Source: Halomonas sp. 54_146
GTDB taxonomy: Bacteria > Pseudomonadota > Gammaproteobacteria > Pseudomonadales > Halomonadaceae
Assembly: GCF_001507855.1 (NCBI RefSeq)
Contig: NZ_LGEN01000015.1
Span: forward strand, 17,586 to 81,585
Length of the DNA stretch: 64,000 bases
Direction: 5' to 3'
A program made the position numbers and the translations under genes. Positions 38,507 through 49,462 of the stretch are shown piece by piece. The notes beneath the pieces were generated by a model. It was not told the DNA's origin. It saw nothing but the letters and a program-made list of their open reading frames with translations, and ran no database searches. The stretch's first letter is position 1, and each line of letters begins with the position of its first letter.

Positions 38507-39595
38507 ATGCATAAAGTCATTGCTTTCTATGATGATCGCGTGCTCGCTCACGAGCCCAACATTGATGCCGACTTTTTACCCCAGCGGATCGATAAGCGCA
38601 TTCGCCACCTGCTCGCAGGGCTCCCCGTGCCGTGGAAATATCCTGAGCATCCAGGCCGCTTGGAAGCCATTAAGCAATTGCTTGAGCAAGCGCCGATTGA
38701 GGGTCTGCACATTGAAGGCGGCAAAGCGGCCACGCATGAGCAATTAGCACGGGTGCATACCACCTCTTATCTAAGCGATATTTTTAGCCTACGCGGGAAA
38801 AATGCCTGGCTGGATGTAGATACCACAGCCGTCTCGCCAGGTAGCGTAGATGCCGCGGAAGTCGCCGCTGGAACGGCCATTGCCGCAGTAGAAGCGGTGA
38901 TGGAAAAGCGTGCTAAGAGCGCCTTCGCGCTTGTACGACCGCCGGGACACCACGCAGAACCCGTTCGCGCCCGCGGCTTCTGCTTATTCAATAATGTCGC
39001 AGTCGCAGCGGCCCATGCGCGTAGCGCGTTGGGTTGTGAAAGAGTATTGATCGTTGATTGGGACGCCCATCACGGCAACGGTACCCAGGATATTTTCTGG
39101 GCAGAACCCGACGTGATGTTTTTCGATATTCACCGCGCCGCGCCCTTCTACCCGGGTTCTGGCCACCTTGAAGAAGTCGGCGCGGGCTTGGCTGAAGGCA
39201 CCACCATTAATGTGCCGTTACCTGCCGGTGCCGGCGATGAGGCTTACCTCAAGGCGTTTCGCGACATTCTCGCCCCGGCGGCGGCGTGGTTTAAGCCTGA
39301 TATTATTTTAGTCTCAGCGGGCTTTGACCCACACTGGCACGATTTAGCCCTCAACGTATCCTATGAAGGATTTGGCGCGCTAACAGGGTTCTTACAGCAA
39401 CTGGCCGAACAGCATTGCGACAGCCGTTTGGTGTTTGTATTAGAAGGCGGCTACAACTTGGAATCACTGGCCAACGGCACCAGAGCCGTGCTTGCCGTAT
39501 TAGCAGGCAACACCGTGCCAGTACCCGACACCTGCGGCATTGCAGAAGTCCAAGCCGCTGCAGATTTCCACCGCACGGCTTTTCAATCTGAATAG
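38507..39595 (+). CDS. histone deacetylase-family / acetylpolyamine amidohydrolase-like protein
   Basis: RPPGHHAEP, DWDAHHGNGTQDIF, SAGFDPHWHD, LEGGYNLESL. Confidence 0.94.
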   Translation: MHKVIAFYDDRVLAHEPNIDADFLPQRIDKRIRHLLAGLPVPWKYPEHPGRLEAIKQLLEQAPIEGLHIEGGKAATHEQLARVHTTSYLSDIFSLRGKNAWLDVDTTAVSPGSVDAAEVAAGTAIAAVEAVMEKRAKSAFALVRPPGHHAEPVRARGFCLFNNVAVAAAHARSALGCERVLIVDWDAHHGNGTQDIFWAEPDVMFFDIHRAAPFYPGSGHLEEVGAGLAEGTTINVPLPAGAGDEAYLKAFRDILAPAAAWFKPDIILVSAGFDPHWHDLALNVSYEGFGALTGFLQQLAEQHCDSRLVFVLEGGYNLESLANGTRAVLAVLAGNTVPVPDTCGIAEVQAAADFHRTAFQSE

Positions 39596-39610
39596 TTGTT
39601 TTGCAAATAA

Positions 39611-39636
39611 AAACGGCACCTCGCAAGGTGCCGTTT
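39611..39636. terminator. terminator hairpin between convergent genes
   Basis: aaacggcacc-tcgcaa-ggtgccgttt. Confidence 0.8.
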
Positions 39637-39677
39637 CAGATTAATGCAAACTCTTTAACACTAACTGGGATAAGGCT

Positions 39678-40859
<1,182 letters not shown>

Positions 40860-40879
40860 TTATCTCCTATGAGTGGTGG

Positions 40880-43105
40880 TTAGGCCTGGGCGGCAGCGCT
40901 GTTGTCGTTGGAATCGTCGCTGGAACTGTCTTTGAAATTGGCGTTGGAATAGAAGCACTCGTTGTTCTGAGCCATCTGACGCAACTTATCGGTAGGTGCG
41001 TAAAGTGCGCCCAGCTCTTCAGCCAGCCCTTCCGCCAGTTTGACAAACTCGGCCACGCCCATGGCGTCGATGTAACGCAGTGCGCCACCGCGAAACGGCG
41101 GGAAGCCGATGCCATAGATGAGTGCCATGTCAGCTTCAGCCGGCGTTGCCACAATGCCATCTTCCAAGCAGCGAACGGTCTCCAGGCACAGCGGCACCAT
41201 CATGCGAGCAATAATGTCTTCGTCAGAAAACGCTTTATGCTCTTTCACCACGTCTTTAACTAACGCGTAAGCGGCCTCATCGGTGACTTTCTTTGGCTTA
41301 CCCTTCTTGTCTTCTTCGTAGGCGTAAAAGCCCTTAGCGTTCTTCTGGCCTAAACGGTCGTTGTCGTACATGACCTGAATGGCGGTTTTACCCTCGCGCG
41401 CCATGCGATCAGGGAAGCCTTCGGCCATTACGTCATTGGCGTGAACGGCGGTATCCAGACCGACCACGTCCAGCAAGTAGGCCGGGCCCATGGGCCAGCC
41501 AAATTTCTCCATCACTTTATCAACGTGCTGGAAATCAGCGCCCTGCTCAACCAAGAAACTAAAGCCACCGAAATAGGGGAACAGCACGCGGTTGACCAAG
41601 AAGCCTGGGCAGTCGTTAACCACAATAGGCGTTTTTCCCATGGCGCGGGCATAGGCCACGGTGGCGGCAACGGCGGCATCCGAGGTTTTCTCGCCACGAA
41701 TAACTTCCACCAGCGGCATACGGTGCACGGGGTTGAAGAAGTGCATACCGCAGAAGTTTTCAGGCCGCTTTAGGTTTTTCGCCAGGCGGTTGATGGAAAT
41801 CGTCGAAGTGTTAGAGGTAAGAATGGTGTTTTCGCCCACCATGCCTTCCACTTCGGTGAGCACGGCGTCTTTAACGTTAGGGTTTTCAACCACGGCTTCG
41901 ACGACCAGATCAACGTTGCCAAAATCACCGTAAGAGAGCGTCGGACGAATATTGGTCAGCTTCTCCGCCATTTGCTCGGTGGAAAGCTTTTTGCGCTCCA
42001 CCTGTTTGGCAAATAGCTTACGGGCTTCTTTCAAGCCCAGCTCGATGGCGTCGTCTTTAATATCCTTCATCAGAATCGGCGTGCCTTTAGAGGCACTCTG
42101 ATAAGCAATACCGCCGCCCATAATGCCCGCACCCAACACGGCGGTTTGTTTCACCGGCTGCGCCTGTTTCTCATACTTGCTGGCTTTTTTCTTGACCACT
42201 TGGTCGTTAAGGAACAGGCCAACTAAGTTGAACGCTACGCTGCTTAGTGCCAGCTTGGCGAAGGCTTTGGCTTCAATGGCCTGAGCGCGGCTGCGCGTTT
42301 CGCCCGCCCCTTTCTGAATCACTTTGATCGATTCAACCGGCGCGGGATAGTGAGGACCCGCTTTGCCGGCAACAAAGCCTTTGGCGGTTTCAAAGGCCAT
42401 CATTTGCTCAATCGGGTTGAGCTTCAGCGGGCTGGTCTTTTCAGCGCGGCGGGCTTGGTAATCCAACTCACCGGCGTTGGCACGGTCAAGAATATCCAGC
42501 GCGGCTTCTTCTAACTGCTCGGCTGTCACCACCGCATCGACAGCGCCCACTTTCAGCGCGGCATCGGCGCGGTTCTCAGTGCCACCGGCAATCCACTCGA
42601 TGGCATTATCAGCACCGATAATGCGCGGCAGGCGCACACAGCCACCCCAACCGGGCAGAATGCCGAGCTTGGTTTCTGGCAGGCCGATCTTGGCTTTTTC
42701 AGCCATCACGCGAAAATCGGTGGTCAGCAATACCTCGCAGCCGCCCCCCAGCGCCAAACCATTGATCGCCGTTACCGTGGGGAACGGCAGGTCTTCAATG
42801 GCGTTGAAAATATCGTGTACCTTGAGGTTCATCTCAACCAGATACGCTTCGCCTTTATCGAAGAGGCTGTGAAACTCGGTGATATCGGCACCCACGATAA
42901 ACACATCTTTGCCGCTGGCGATGACTAAGCCTTTTAAACCGTTTTCGGCTTGAATAGCGTCGACTGCTTCGCCCAGCTCTGCAACCACGGCGCTTGAGAG
43001 CTTGTTAACGGACTCGCCTTTCAAATCGAAAGTGAGCATTGCGATGTCATTGCCATTCGGGGTGTCACGACGTGCCACCGTGATAGCGTTGCCTTGGTAG
43101 ATCAT
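40880..43105 (-). CDS. fadB: fatty acid oxidation complex subunit alpha FadB
   Basis: Enoyl-CoA hydratase ([16 protein letters not shown]) plus HACDH ([14 protein letters not shown]) domains; start [10 protein letters not shown] with upstream GGAG. Provider ORF is 51 aa longer. Confidence 0.96.
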   Translation of the reverse strand: MIYQGNAITVARRDTPNGNDIAMLTFDLKGESVNKLSSAVVAELGEAVDAIQAENGLKGLVIASGKDVFIVGADITEFHSLFDKGEAYLVEMNLKVHDIFNAIEDLPFPTVTAINGLALGGGCEVLLTTDFRVMAEKAKIGLPETKLGILPGWGGCVRLPRIIGADNAIEWIAGGTENRADAALKVGAVDAVVTAEQLEEAALDILDRANAGELDYQARRAEKTSPLKLNPIEQMMAFETAKGFVAGKAGPHYPAPVESIKVIQKGAGETRSRAQAIEAKAFAKLALSSVAFNLVGLFLNDQVVKKKASKYEKQAQPVKQTAVLGAGIMGGGIAYQSASKGTPILMKDIKDDAIELGLKEARKLFAKQVERKKLSTEQMAEKLTNIRPTLSYGDFGNVDLVVEAVVENPNVKDAVLTEVEGMVGENTILTSNTSTISINRLAKNLKRPENFCGMHFFNPVHRMPLVEVIRGEKTSDAAVAATVAYARAMGKTPIVVNDCPGFLVNRVLFPYFGGFSFLVEQGADFQHVDKVMEKFGWPMGPAYLLDVVGLDTAVHANDVMAEGFPDRMAREGKTAIQVMYDNDRLGQKNAKGFYAYEEDKKGKPKKVTDEAAYALVKDVVKEHKAFSDEDIIARMMVPLCLETVRCLEDGIVATPAEADMALIYGIGFPPFRGGALRYIDAMGVAEFVKLAEGLAEELGALYAPTDKLRQMAQNNECFYSNANFKDSSSDDSNDNSAAAQA

Positions 43106-43363
43106 CCGCGCTTTCTCCACTTTTCGGGCTGGCTCTGAAAAGAGAACCCGCCACGTTTTCCATTCGGCCTTCACACGACTTTCATACGGTCGTTTGATTG
43201 CGTAAGCTTGGTTGAGTTGCTTGAGTACGTCAAGCCCTGACTTTCGGCTAATCTGCAAAACGAATGTTCAAAACAAATGTTCAAAACAAATCTGACCTGT
43301 ACTCCCTTATCTCCGTTCATACTGCTAGGATCACTTCCCGTTAATTTTGCAGGTTACCTTGTT

Positions 43364-44518
43364 ATGGGCGCACTGCTTACGCCATCGCGTATCGCCTCGG
43401 TTCAGCGTTTTATCGAAAGCATTGTGGTACGCCTTAAACCCTGGAGCTGGCTATGGCCACCCATGGCGTTTGCTGCTGGCCTGGGCAGCTTTTTCCTGGT
43501 TGATCGGCAGCAGTGGTTAGGCGCTGCCTTGGCGCTAGGGCTGCTATTCGCTTGGGCGCTACTGCTATCAGAAAGCTTAATCAGCCGCTGGTTATCTCGG
43601 CGTGGTCACCCCACGCCTACGCGGGGCGTGACCACGTTTATCGCGCAGATGATTCATCAGGAAACGCTTTTCTTCACGCTGCCGTTTATTTTAGTCACTA
43701 CCGTGTGGAATAGCGGACAAACGCTGTTCGCACTGCTAGTGGGCGGCATGGCGCTACTATCAATTATTGATCCGCTGTACTTCAAAGTCGCAGAGCGTTG
43801 GCGCAGTGTTTACTTTGTATTTCATGCTCAATGTGCCTTTTTGGTGCTGCTAGTCACGCTGCCCATTATGCTGCACCTCACTACCGGGCAGAGTTTGCTG
43901 CTGGCGTTAGGTATCACCATTTTGTTGGCACTGCCCAGTTTTTGGCACCTGCTGAAAGAAGGCTCGTTAAAACGCTGGGGCATTTTTCTTGGTATAACGC
44001 TACTGCTTGCCTACGGCGCTTGGGTTGGGCGTATTTGGGTGCCGCCTGCCAGCATGTGGATGACCAGCAGCGCGCTTTCGCCGGCGTTTGATACCGCCCA
44101 GCGGGCACCACAAGGCTCCATGACGTTAACGCCGCATGCCCTTAGCGAAAATGGCCTATTTGTGTTTACCGCTATACGCGCGCCACGGGGGTTAAGTGAA
44201 ACCGTTACGCATGCTTGGCATCATAACGGTGAGCCAATCGATATCGTGGAACTTGCTATTAACGGCGGGCGCGAACAGGGGTACCGCGCCTGGAGTCATA
44301 AACAAAATTTCCCCACCGACCCTGCTGGCGATTGGCGCGTTGATATTATGACCAGCAGTGGCCAACGCTTGGGGCTAATACGTTTCAAGGTGTCTGACAA
44401 TGAGCAAGTAGCCACCCAGGCCGATGGAATAATACGCGCCAGCGGTCTAAGTGGATTGAACTTACGCCGTTTTGTACCTAGCCGCGCCAGTAATGAAGAA
44501 GCTCAGCCGGAAGGCTGA
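43364..44518 (+). CDS. membrane protein with C-terminal DUF2914-like domain
   Basis: Multi-TM N-terminus; C-terminal FVFTAIRAPRGLSETVTHAWHHNGEPIDIVELAING...DWRVDIMTSSGQRLGLIRFKV. Provider ORF starts at 43277 inside a 13-bp repeat. Confidence 0.8.
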   Translation: MGALLTPSRIASVQRFIESIVVRLKPWSWLWPPMAFAAGLGSFFLVDRQQWLGAALALGLLFAWALLLSESLISRWLSRRGHPTPTRGVTTFIAQMIHQETLFFTLPFILVTTVWNSGQTLFALLVGGMALLSIIDPLYFKVAERWRSVYFVFHAQCAFLVLLVTLPIMLHLTTGQSLLLALGITILLALPSFWHLLKEGSLKRWGIFLGITLLLAYGAWVGRIWVPPASMWMTSSALSPAFDTAQRAPQGSMTLTPHALSENGLFVFTAIRAPRGLSETVTHAWHHNGEPIDIVELAINGGREQGYRAWSHKQNFPTDPAGDWRVDIMTSSGQRLGLIRFKVSDNEQVATQADGIIRASGLSGLNLRRFVPSRASNEEAQPEG

Positions 44519-44588
44519 ATGATTAATCGCCTTGCATTCAGTAGCGCAGCTTATGACAATCCCTATACTCACATTTTTTGGTAGCTAG

Positions 44589-45047
44589 TTGCCTATGGCT
44601 TCAACAATTGGTTTTCGCATTGCACGCTTACCCCATTTATGGCGCTCCATTCTGGATCGCCGTCTTGCACCGCTGGGGTTAACGCAAACACGTTGGGTAA
44701 CGCTGTATCACCTGTGGCGCCTGGGTGAGGGCCAGCCCCAGTGCGAACTCGCCCGCGCCATCGGCGTGGAGGCTCCTTCTTTGGTACGCACCCTTGGGCA
44801 GCTTGAAGAACAGGGATTAATCGAGCGGCGTGCCTGTGAAAATGACCGCCGCAGCAAGCGGATTTATTTAACACCCGCGGCTATTCCACTGCTGGAACAA
44901 ATCGACAGCGTGGCCAAGGAAGCACGCAAAGAGATATTGGCAGGTTTAACGGAAGAAAATCTTCACCAGCTTGATGAATGGCTGACCTTGATTGAATCGA
45001 ATGGCTTGGCGATTCAAACGCGTGATCAAGACGCCCCCGTTTCCTGA
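44589..45047 (+). CDS. slyA: MarR-family regulator SlyA
   Basis: LGLTQTRWVTLYHLWRLGEGQPQCELARAIGVEAPSLVRTLGQLEEQGLIERR. Confidence 0.93.
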   Translation: MPMASTIGFRIARLPHLWRSILDRRLAPLGLTQTRWVTLYHLWRLGEGQPQCELARAIGVEAPSLVRTLGQLEEQGLIERRACENDRRSKRIYLTPAAIPLLEQIDSVAKEARKEILAGLTEENLHQLDEWLTLIESNGLAIQTRDQDAPVS

Positions 45048-45595
45048 TCATTAGGTGGTTGGCGGCCAGGCTGCGCGTTGACACCAAGCGGCTTGGTAAT
45101 TGGCCGGTCGGCATAACCACGCAACGCATCCCGCAATTGCTGGAACGCTGGCAAGTACGTCGCAAAACGTTCAGCGGTTTGCGACTCCCACCACCATAGC
45201 GTTAGCGCGTAAGGGGTCGACTGCACAACCAGTGCGTCCTGGGGCAAGCGTTCCAGCAGTGCCTTTAAAGCGTCTGTCGCGGTTTCGGGTAGCGGCCGTA
45301 AAGGGGCAATTCGCCAGCGCCAGCCGGCATAATAAGGCGCTAAGGCTTCACTCGCATTGCTGTCTCTTACCAGCAGAAAATCCGGGCCTGGCGCTTCCTG
45401 AGGGTAATGCCACCGATAGGCGGGCATGGTGCCTCTGAAGTGATGAAGCGGCGGCTTTTCCATTTTTATGGTGACGCCTTGCTTGGTAATATGAGAACGC
45501 AGCGCCACTTGGCGCTTTTGACGCGGGCTAGGCTTCAACCACATCACAGGTGCAATGACAAACATCAGAATAACGACAATAATTAACCAATCCAT
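45026..45595 (-). CDS. membrane-anchored protein of unknown function
   Basis: N-terminal TM (MDWLIIVVILMFVIAPVMWL); 22-nt convergent overlap with slyA. Confidence 0.75.
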   Translation of the reverse strand: MDWLIIVVILMFVIAPVMWLKPSPRQKRQVALRSHITKQGVTIKMEKPPLHHFRGTMPAYRWHYPQEAPGPDFLLVRDSNASEALAPYYAGWRWRIAPLRPLPETATDALKALLERLPQDALVVQSTPYALTLWWWESQTAERFATYLPAFQQLRDALRGYADRPITKPLGVNAQPGRQPPNDQETGAS

Positions 45596-45791
45596 CTCTA
45601 CATTTCCCCCCACATAAGCCACACTGTATAAACTATTCTAAAAACCATGACTCAGGTTGCTGTTTTGACTCAAGTCATTGTTAAAACGGTTGCTATTGTT
45701 AAAACAAGGCACGCCATCTAAAGTAACGGTCATTGAGCAAAGAACCTCTTTGTTACCTACTCTTTGTTACCTACTGCCAAGGAGATACGCC

Positions 45792-46244
45792 ATGAGCTAT
45801 CACCACATTTTAGTAGCCGTTGACTTAACCAAAGACTCGCACAAAATTCTTGAGCGTGCTGTTGCGATCGCTGAGCGCAACGACCAAGCCAAAATCTCCA
45901 TCATGCATACCCTGGAACCGCTTGGGTTTGCCTACGGTGGCGATATTCCAATGGATTTAACCAGCATCCAAGACCAACTGGATGAGCACGCCAAAAAACG
46001 CCTGGCCGACATTGCTGCCCCGCACATTGCCGAGGCTGACCAGCACGTTGTTGTCGGTATGCCCGACACCGAGATCCACCGCTTTGCTGAAGAGCACGAC
46101 GTGGACTTGATCGTGGTGGGTTCCCACGGCCGACACGGCTTCGCCCTTTTGCTTGGCTCAACCTCTACCGGCGTGCTGCACGGTGCCCAGTGCGATGTGC
46201 TAGCGGTACGCGTAGGCAAGAAAGGCGAAAAAAGCGACGAGTAA
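45792..46244 (+). CDS. universal stress protein
   Basis: YHHILVAVDLTKDSHKILERAVAIA, DLIVVGSHGRHGFALLLGSTSTGVLH; SD AAGGAG. Confidence 0.96.
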   Translation: MSYHHILVAVDLTKDSHKILERAVAIAERNDQAKISIMHTLEPLGFAYGGDIPMDLTSIQDQLDEHAKKRLADIAAPHIAEADQHVVVGMPDTEIHRFAEEHDVDLIVVGSHGRHGFALLLGSTSTGVLHGAQCDVLAVRVGKKGEKSDE

Positions 46245-46266
46245 GCCCTTCACGAGTAAACCCTTC
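46237..46266. repeat. 15-bp tandem duplication spanning usp stop codon
   Basis: acgagtaagcccttc / acgagtaaacccttc. Confidence 0.9.
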
Positions 46267-46283
46267 GTTTGATATCGCTAACC

Positions 46284-46314
46284 AAAAAGGCGCCAACGCG
46301 GCGCCTTTTTTTTG
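46284..46314 (+). terminator. Rho-independent terminator
   Basis: aaaaaggcgcc-aacgc-ggcgccttttt followed by ttt. Confidence 0.93.
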
Positions 46315-46323
46315 TAGTGGCTA

Positions 46324-48240
46324 TTACTCGCCAGCGGCCATCGCCTCAAGCTCCATCCAACGCTCCATCGCGACTTCTAGCGATTTCTGAACCTTCTCAA
46401 GCGTTTGTAGCTTAGCCGCGACGGCGTCCGCCTCCTGCTGATAAAACGCGGGGTCACCTATCTCACTTTCTAGCGCCTCGACTTCACTTTCCAGATGCTC
46501 AATCTCGGCGGGCAACGCATCTAACTCACGCTGCAAATTGTAGGAAAGCTTGACGCTTTTCTTAGCCGGTGCGGCAGGTGTTTCAGCCACTTTCTTGGGC
46601 GCTTCTGAAGTAGGCTCAGTACGCTGACGCGCCGCCCCTTCCCAAGGCGCTGGCGGCAGTTTGCCACCCTGGCGAATCCAATCGGTGTAGCCACCCACGT
46701 ACTCACGCACAACGCCATCGCCTTCAAAGGCCAACATGCTGGTGACCACGTTATCCATAAAGGTTCGGTCGTGGGAAACCAGCAGCAGCGTGCCATCGAA
46801 ATCAAGCAGCAGCTCTTCAAGCAGCTCCAGGGTTTCCATGTCAAGGTCGTTGGTTGGCTCATCGAGCACCAGTACGTTGGCTGGCTGAGTGAACAGCTTG
46901 GCTAACAGCAAGCGGTTGGACTCACCGCCGGAGAGCGCTTTCACCGGCTGGCGTACCCGCTCGGGCGTAAACAGAAAGTCCTGCAGATAGCTCATCACAT
47001 GGCGGTCTTTACCGCCCACGCTGACGCGATCACTGCCCTGGGCAACGTTGTCGTAGACCGTTTTTTCCAGCTCAAGCCCGGCGCGCAGCTGGTCAAAATA
47101 GGCCACTTTCAAGTTGGTGCCCATTTGCACTTTGCCTTCGCTGGGTTCTAGCTCGCCCAGCAAGATTTTCAGCAGGGTTGTCTTGCCCGCACCGTTGCGC
47201 CCCAGGAAGCCAATACGATCACCGCGCAGTACTTCAAGGTTAATATCGCGCAGTATCACGTCATCGCCAAACCGCTGGGTAACGCCCTGCAGTTCCACAA
47301 CGCGCTTGCCGGTACGCTCACCGCGATCCACCGTCAGGTTGGCATTGCCCTGGCGCTCGCGGCGCTGGCTCCGCTCGTTGCGCATCGCTTCCAGCGCGCG
47401 CACCCGGCCCTCGTTACGGGTACGCCGGGCTTTAACGCCCTGACGAATCCAGGCTTCTTCCTGGGCAAGTTTTTTATCGAACTCGGCGTTCTCCCGGGCT
47501 TCCACTTCAAGCTCATGCTGCTTGCGGGCCTGGTACTCTTCGTACTTGCCGGGATAGCGACCTAGCTGGCCACGGTCTAGCTCCAAAATATTGGTCGCCA
47601 GCTTGGAAAGAAACGCCCTATCGTGGGTAATCAGCAGCACCGCGCCATTAAACGCCAGCAGTTGCTCTTCCAACCAGGCGATGGTGTCTAAGTCCAAATG
47701 GTTAGTCGGCTCATCGAGCAGCAGTAAATCAGGCTCGGCGACCAGGGCACGCGCCAACGCCACCCGGCGCCGCCAGCCACCGGAGAGCGAGCTCATCTCA
47801 GCCGCTGGGGGCAGGCCCAAGCGGGTCAGCACGGTATCGATACGCTGGTGGAAAGACCAGCCATCAATGGCTTCCAGGCGCGTTTGCAGGGTCGCCATGC
47901 GATCCATATCCGGCTCGGGGTCATTGATAAGGTGGTCGTACTCGGAAAGCAATTCACCCGCTTCCGGTAGGCCTTGAGCCACCATATCAAAAATGGTCAG
48001 GCCAGATGACTCAGGTAGCTCCTGAGCCAGCACGCCTATTTTAAGGCCAGGTGCGCGCCAGATAGAGCCATCGTCAGGCAGAATTTCCCCTGCCACCAGT
48101 TTCAGCAGGGTGGACTTGCCGGTGCCGTTGCGCCCGACCAGCGCCAGCCGCTCGCCTTTTTCAACCGTCAGGTCGGCGCGATTGAGTAGTACATGGGTGC
48201 CGTAGGCGAGTTGCAGCTGTTCGAGTCGTAACAGGGTCAC
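46324..48240 (-). CDS. ABC-F ATPase, Uup-like
   Basis: Two ABC domains (GRNGTGKSTLLKL; GRNGAGKTTLLKIL), linker and C-terminal coiled coil. Confidence 0.94.
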   Translation of the reverse strand: MTLLRLEQLQLAYGTHVLLNRADLTVEKGERLALVGRNGTGKSTLLKLVAGEILPDDGSIWRAPGLKIGVLAQELPESSGLTIFDMVAQGLPEAGELLSEYDHLINDPEPDMDRMATLQTRLEAIDGWSFHQRIDTVLTRLGLPPAAEMSSLSGGWRRRVALARALVAEPDLLLLDEPTNHLDLDTIAWLEEQLLAFNGAVLLITHDRAFLSKLATNILELDRGQLGRYPGKYEEYQARKQHELEVEARENAEFDKKLAQEEAWIRQGVKARRTRNEGRVRALEAMRNERSQRRERQGNANLTVDRGERTGKRVVELQGVTQRFGDDVILRDINLEVLRGDRIGFLGRNGAGKTTLLKILLGELEPSEGKVQMGTNLKVAYFDQLRAGLELEKTVYDNVAQGSDRVSVGGKDRHVMSYLQDFLFTPERVRQPVKALSGGESNRLLLAKLFTQPANVLVLDEPTNDLDMETLELLEELLLDFDGTLLLVSHDRTFMDNVVTSMLAFEGDGVVREYVGGYTDWIRQGGKLPPAPWEGAARQRTEPTSEAPKKVAETPAAPAKKSVKLSYNLQRELDALPAEIEHLESEVEALESEIGDPAFYQQEADAVAAKLQTLEKVQKSLEVAMERWMELEAMAAGE

Positions 48241-48449
48241 GCGGTGTCCTCCTTAATCGTGAGGCGCACAGTGTAACGCATGAGCGCACCGGGAGGGGGA
48301 ACGTTATATATCGGGAATAGCAGAGAGGTATAGCAGAGCGGAAGCGTAGAGCAGAAACCGCCAGCGTGATACCGTTTTGCCAGCAACTACCCTATCTCAA
48401 CCAGCAAACGACGTTTAAAGGCGGGCTGACAGTGACGGTGACCGTCTCC

Positions 48450-49445
48450 ATGCATTTTGTAAACGAGCTGTTTAAAGGCTTACCGAACAGTGAAATACCG
48501 CCCTCCCGCTACCTGGAACGGGCGGGTATTTCGCCCTTTTTACTTTCGGCTCCCCATGGCCGGGTCACGGTTGAGCAGTTTGCCGAACTGTACCGCGGGC
48601 TAGTGAACGAACTGGACGACGAAACGCCCGGCTTTTTTTCACGCCCGCTGCGGGGTGGCACCTTAAAGCTGCTGTGTTTAAGCATGCTGGATGCGCCTAA
48701 TTTGCAGGTGGCATTGCACCGCTATACGCAGTTTTTTCGTATTCTGCTCGATGACTTTGGCTATGCGTTTACCCTTGAAGGAAACCTTGCCCGTATGGCG
48801 CTGGTGGAACATGCGCCCTTGGTGGGCAGCCGCACTCTGATTCATGAGCTGATGCTCAAGCTGTTTCACGGCATCGCGTCGTGGATGATCGCGCGTAAAA
48901 TACCGCCGATCTTGATGGAGTGCGCTTACCCCCAGCCGCCCCACAGCGCTGATTATCTCTATTTTTACCCCGGCACGGTGCGCTTTGAGCAGCCGCAAAC
49001 CGCCATTTATATTGATCGCGATTTTCTTGATCATCCTATTCGACAAACCAAAAAACACCTAGGTGCCTTTTTAAAGCGCGCCCCGGCAGATTGGTTCTAT
49101 GTGTCGTTTGCTGATCGCCTGCTGACTCACCGAGTACGTGAACATCTTTCCCGCCATTTGACCACGTCTGGCACCGTGCATAGCGTAGCCGATGCGCTGC
49201 ATATGTCTGCACGCACGCTGGCACGGCATCTAAAAAGGGAGGGCACCCACTTTCAAGCGGTGAAAGATGAGTACCGCCGCGATGTCGCTATTCAAGCGCT
49301 CACCTGCAGTGAGAAGCCGCTTGTCAGCATCGCAGAGGCGTTGAGCTTTGAAGACCTAGCCTGCTTTAGCCGTGCTTTCAAAACCTGGACAGGCAACTCG
49401 CCCGCCGCGTATCGCAAAGCGCACACGGCGGGCAACGTTGGCTAA
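48450..49445 (+). CDS. AraC-family regulator with arabinose-binding-like N-domain
   Basis: C-terminal HTH SVADALHMSARTLARHLKREGTHFQAVKDEYRRDVAIQAL...EDLACFSRAFKTWTGNSPAAYR; N-terminal start uncertain (track start 48366). Confidence 0.9.
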   Translation: MHFVNELFKGLPNSEIPPSRYLERAGISPFLLSAPHGRVTVEQFAELYRGLVNELDDETPGFFSRPLRGGTLKLLCLSMLDAPNLQVALHRYTQFFRILLDDFGYAFTLEGNLARMALVEHAPLVGSRTLIHELMLKLFHGIASWMIARKIPPILMECAYPQPPHSADYLYFYPGTVRFEQPQTAIYIDRDFLDHPIRQTKKHLGAFLKRAPADWFYVSFADRLLTHRVREHLSRHLTTSGTVHSVADALHMSARTLARHLKREGTHFQAVKDEYRRDVAIQALTCSEKPLVSIAEALSFEDLACFSRAFKTWTGNSPAAYRKAHTAGNVG

Positions 49446-49462
49446 TCGACCTAGGGAATAAC

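Noticed and set aside
40880-40960. Ser/Asp/Asn-rich tail at FadB C-terminus
   Set aside because: Unusual composition but common as a variable tail; no further support.
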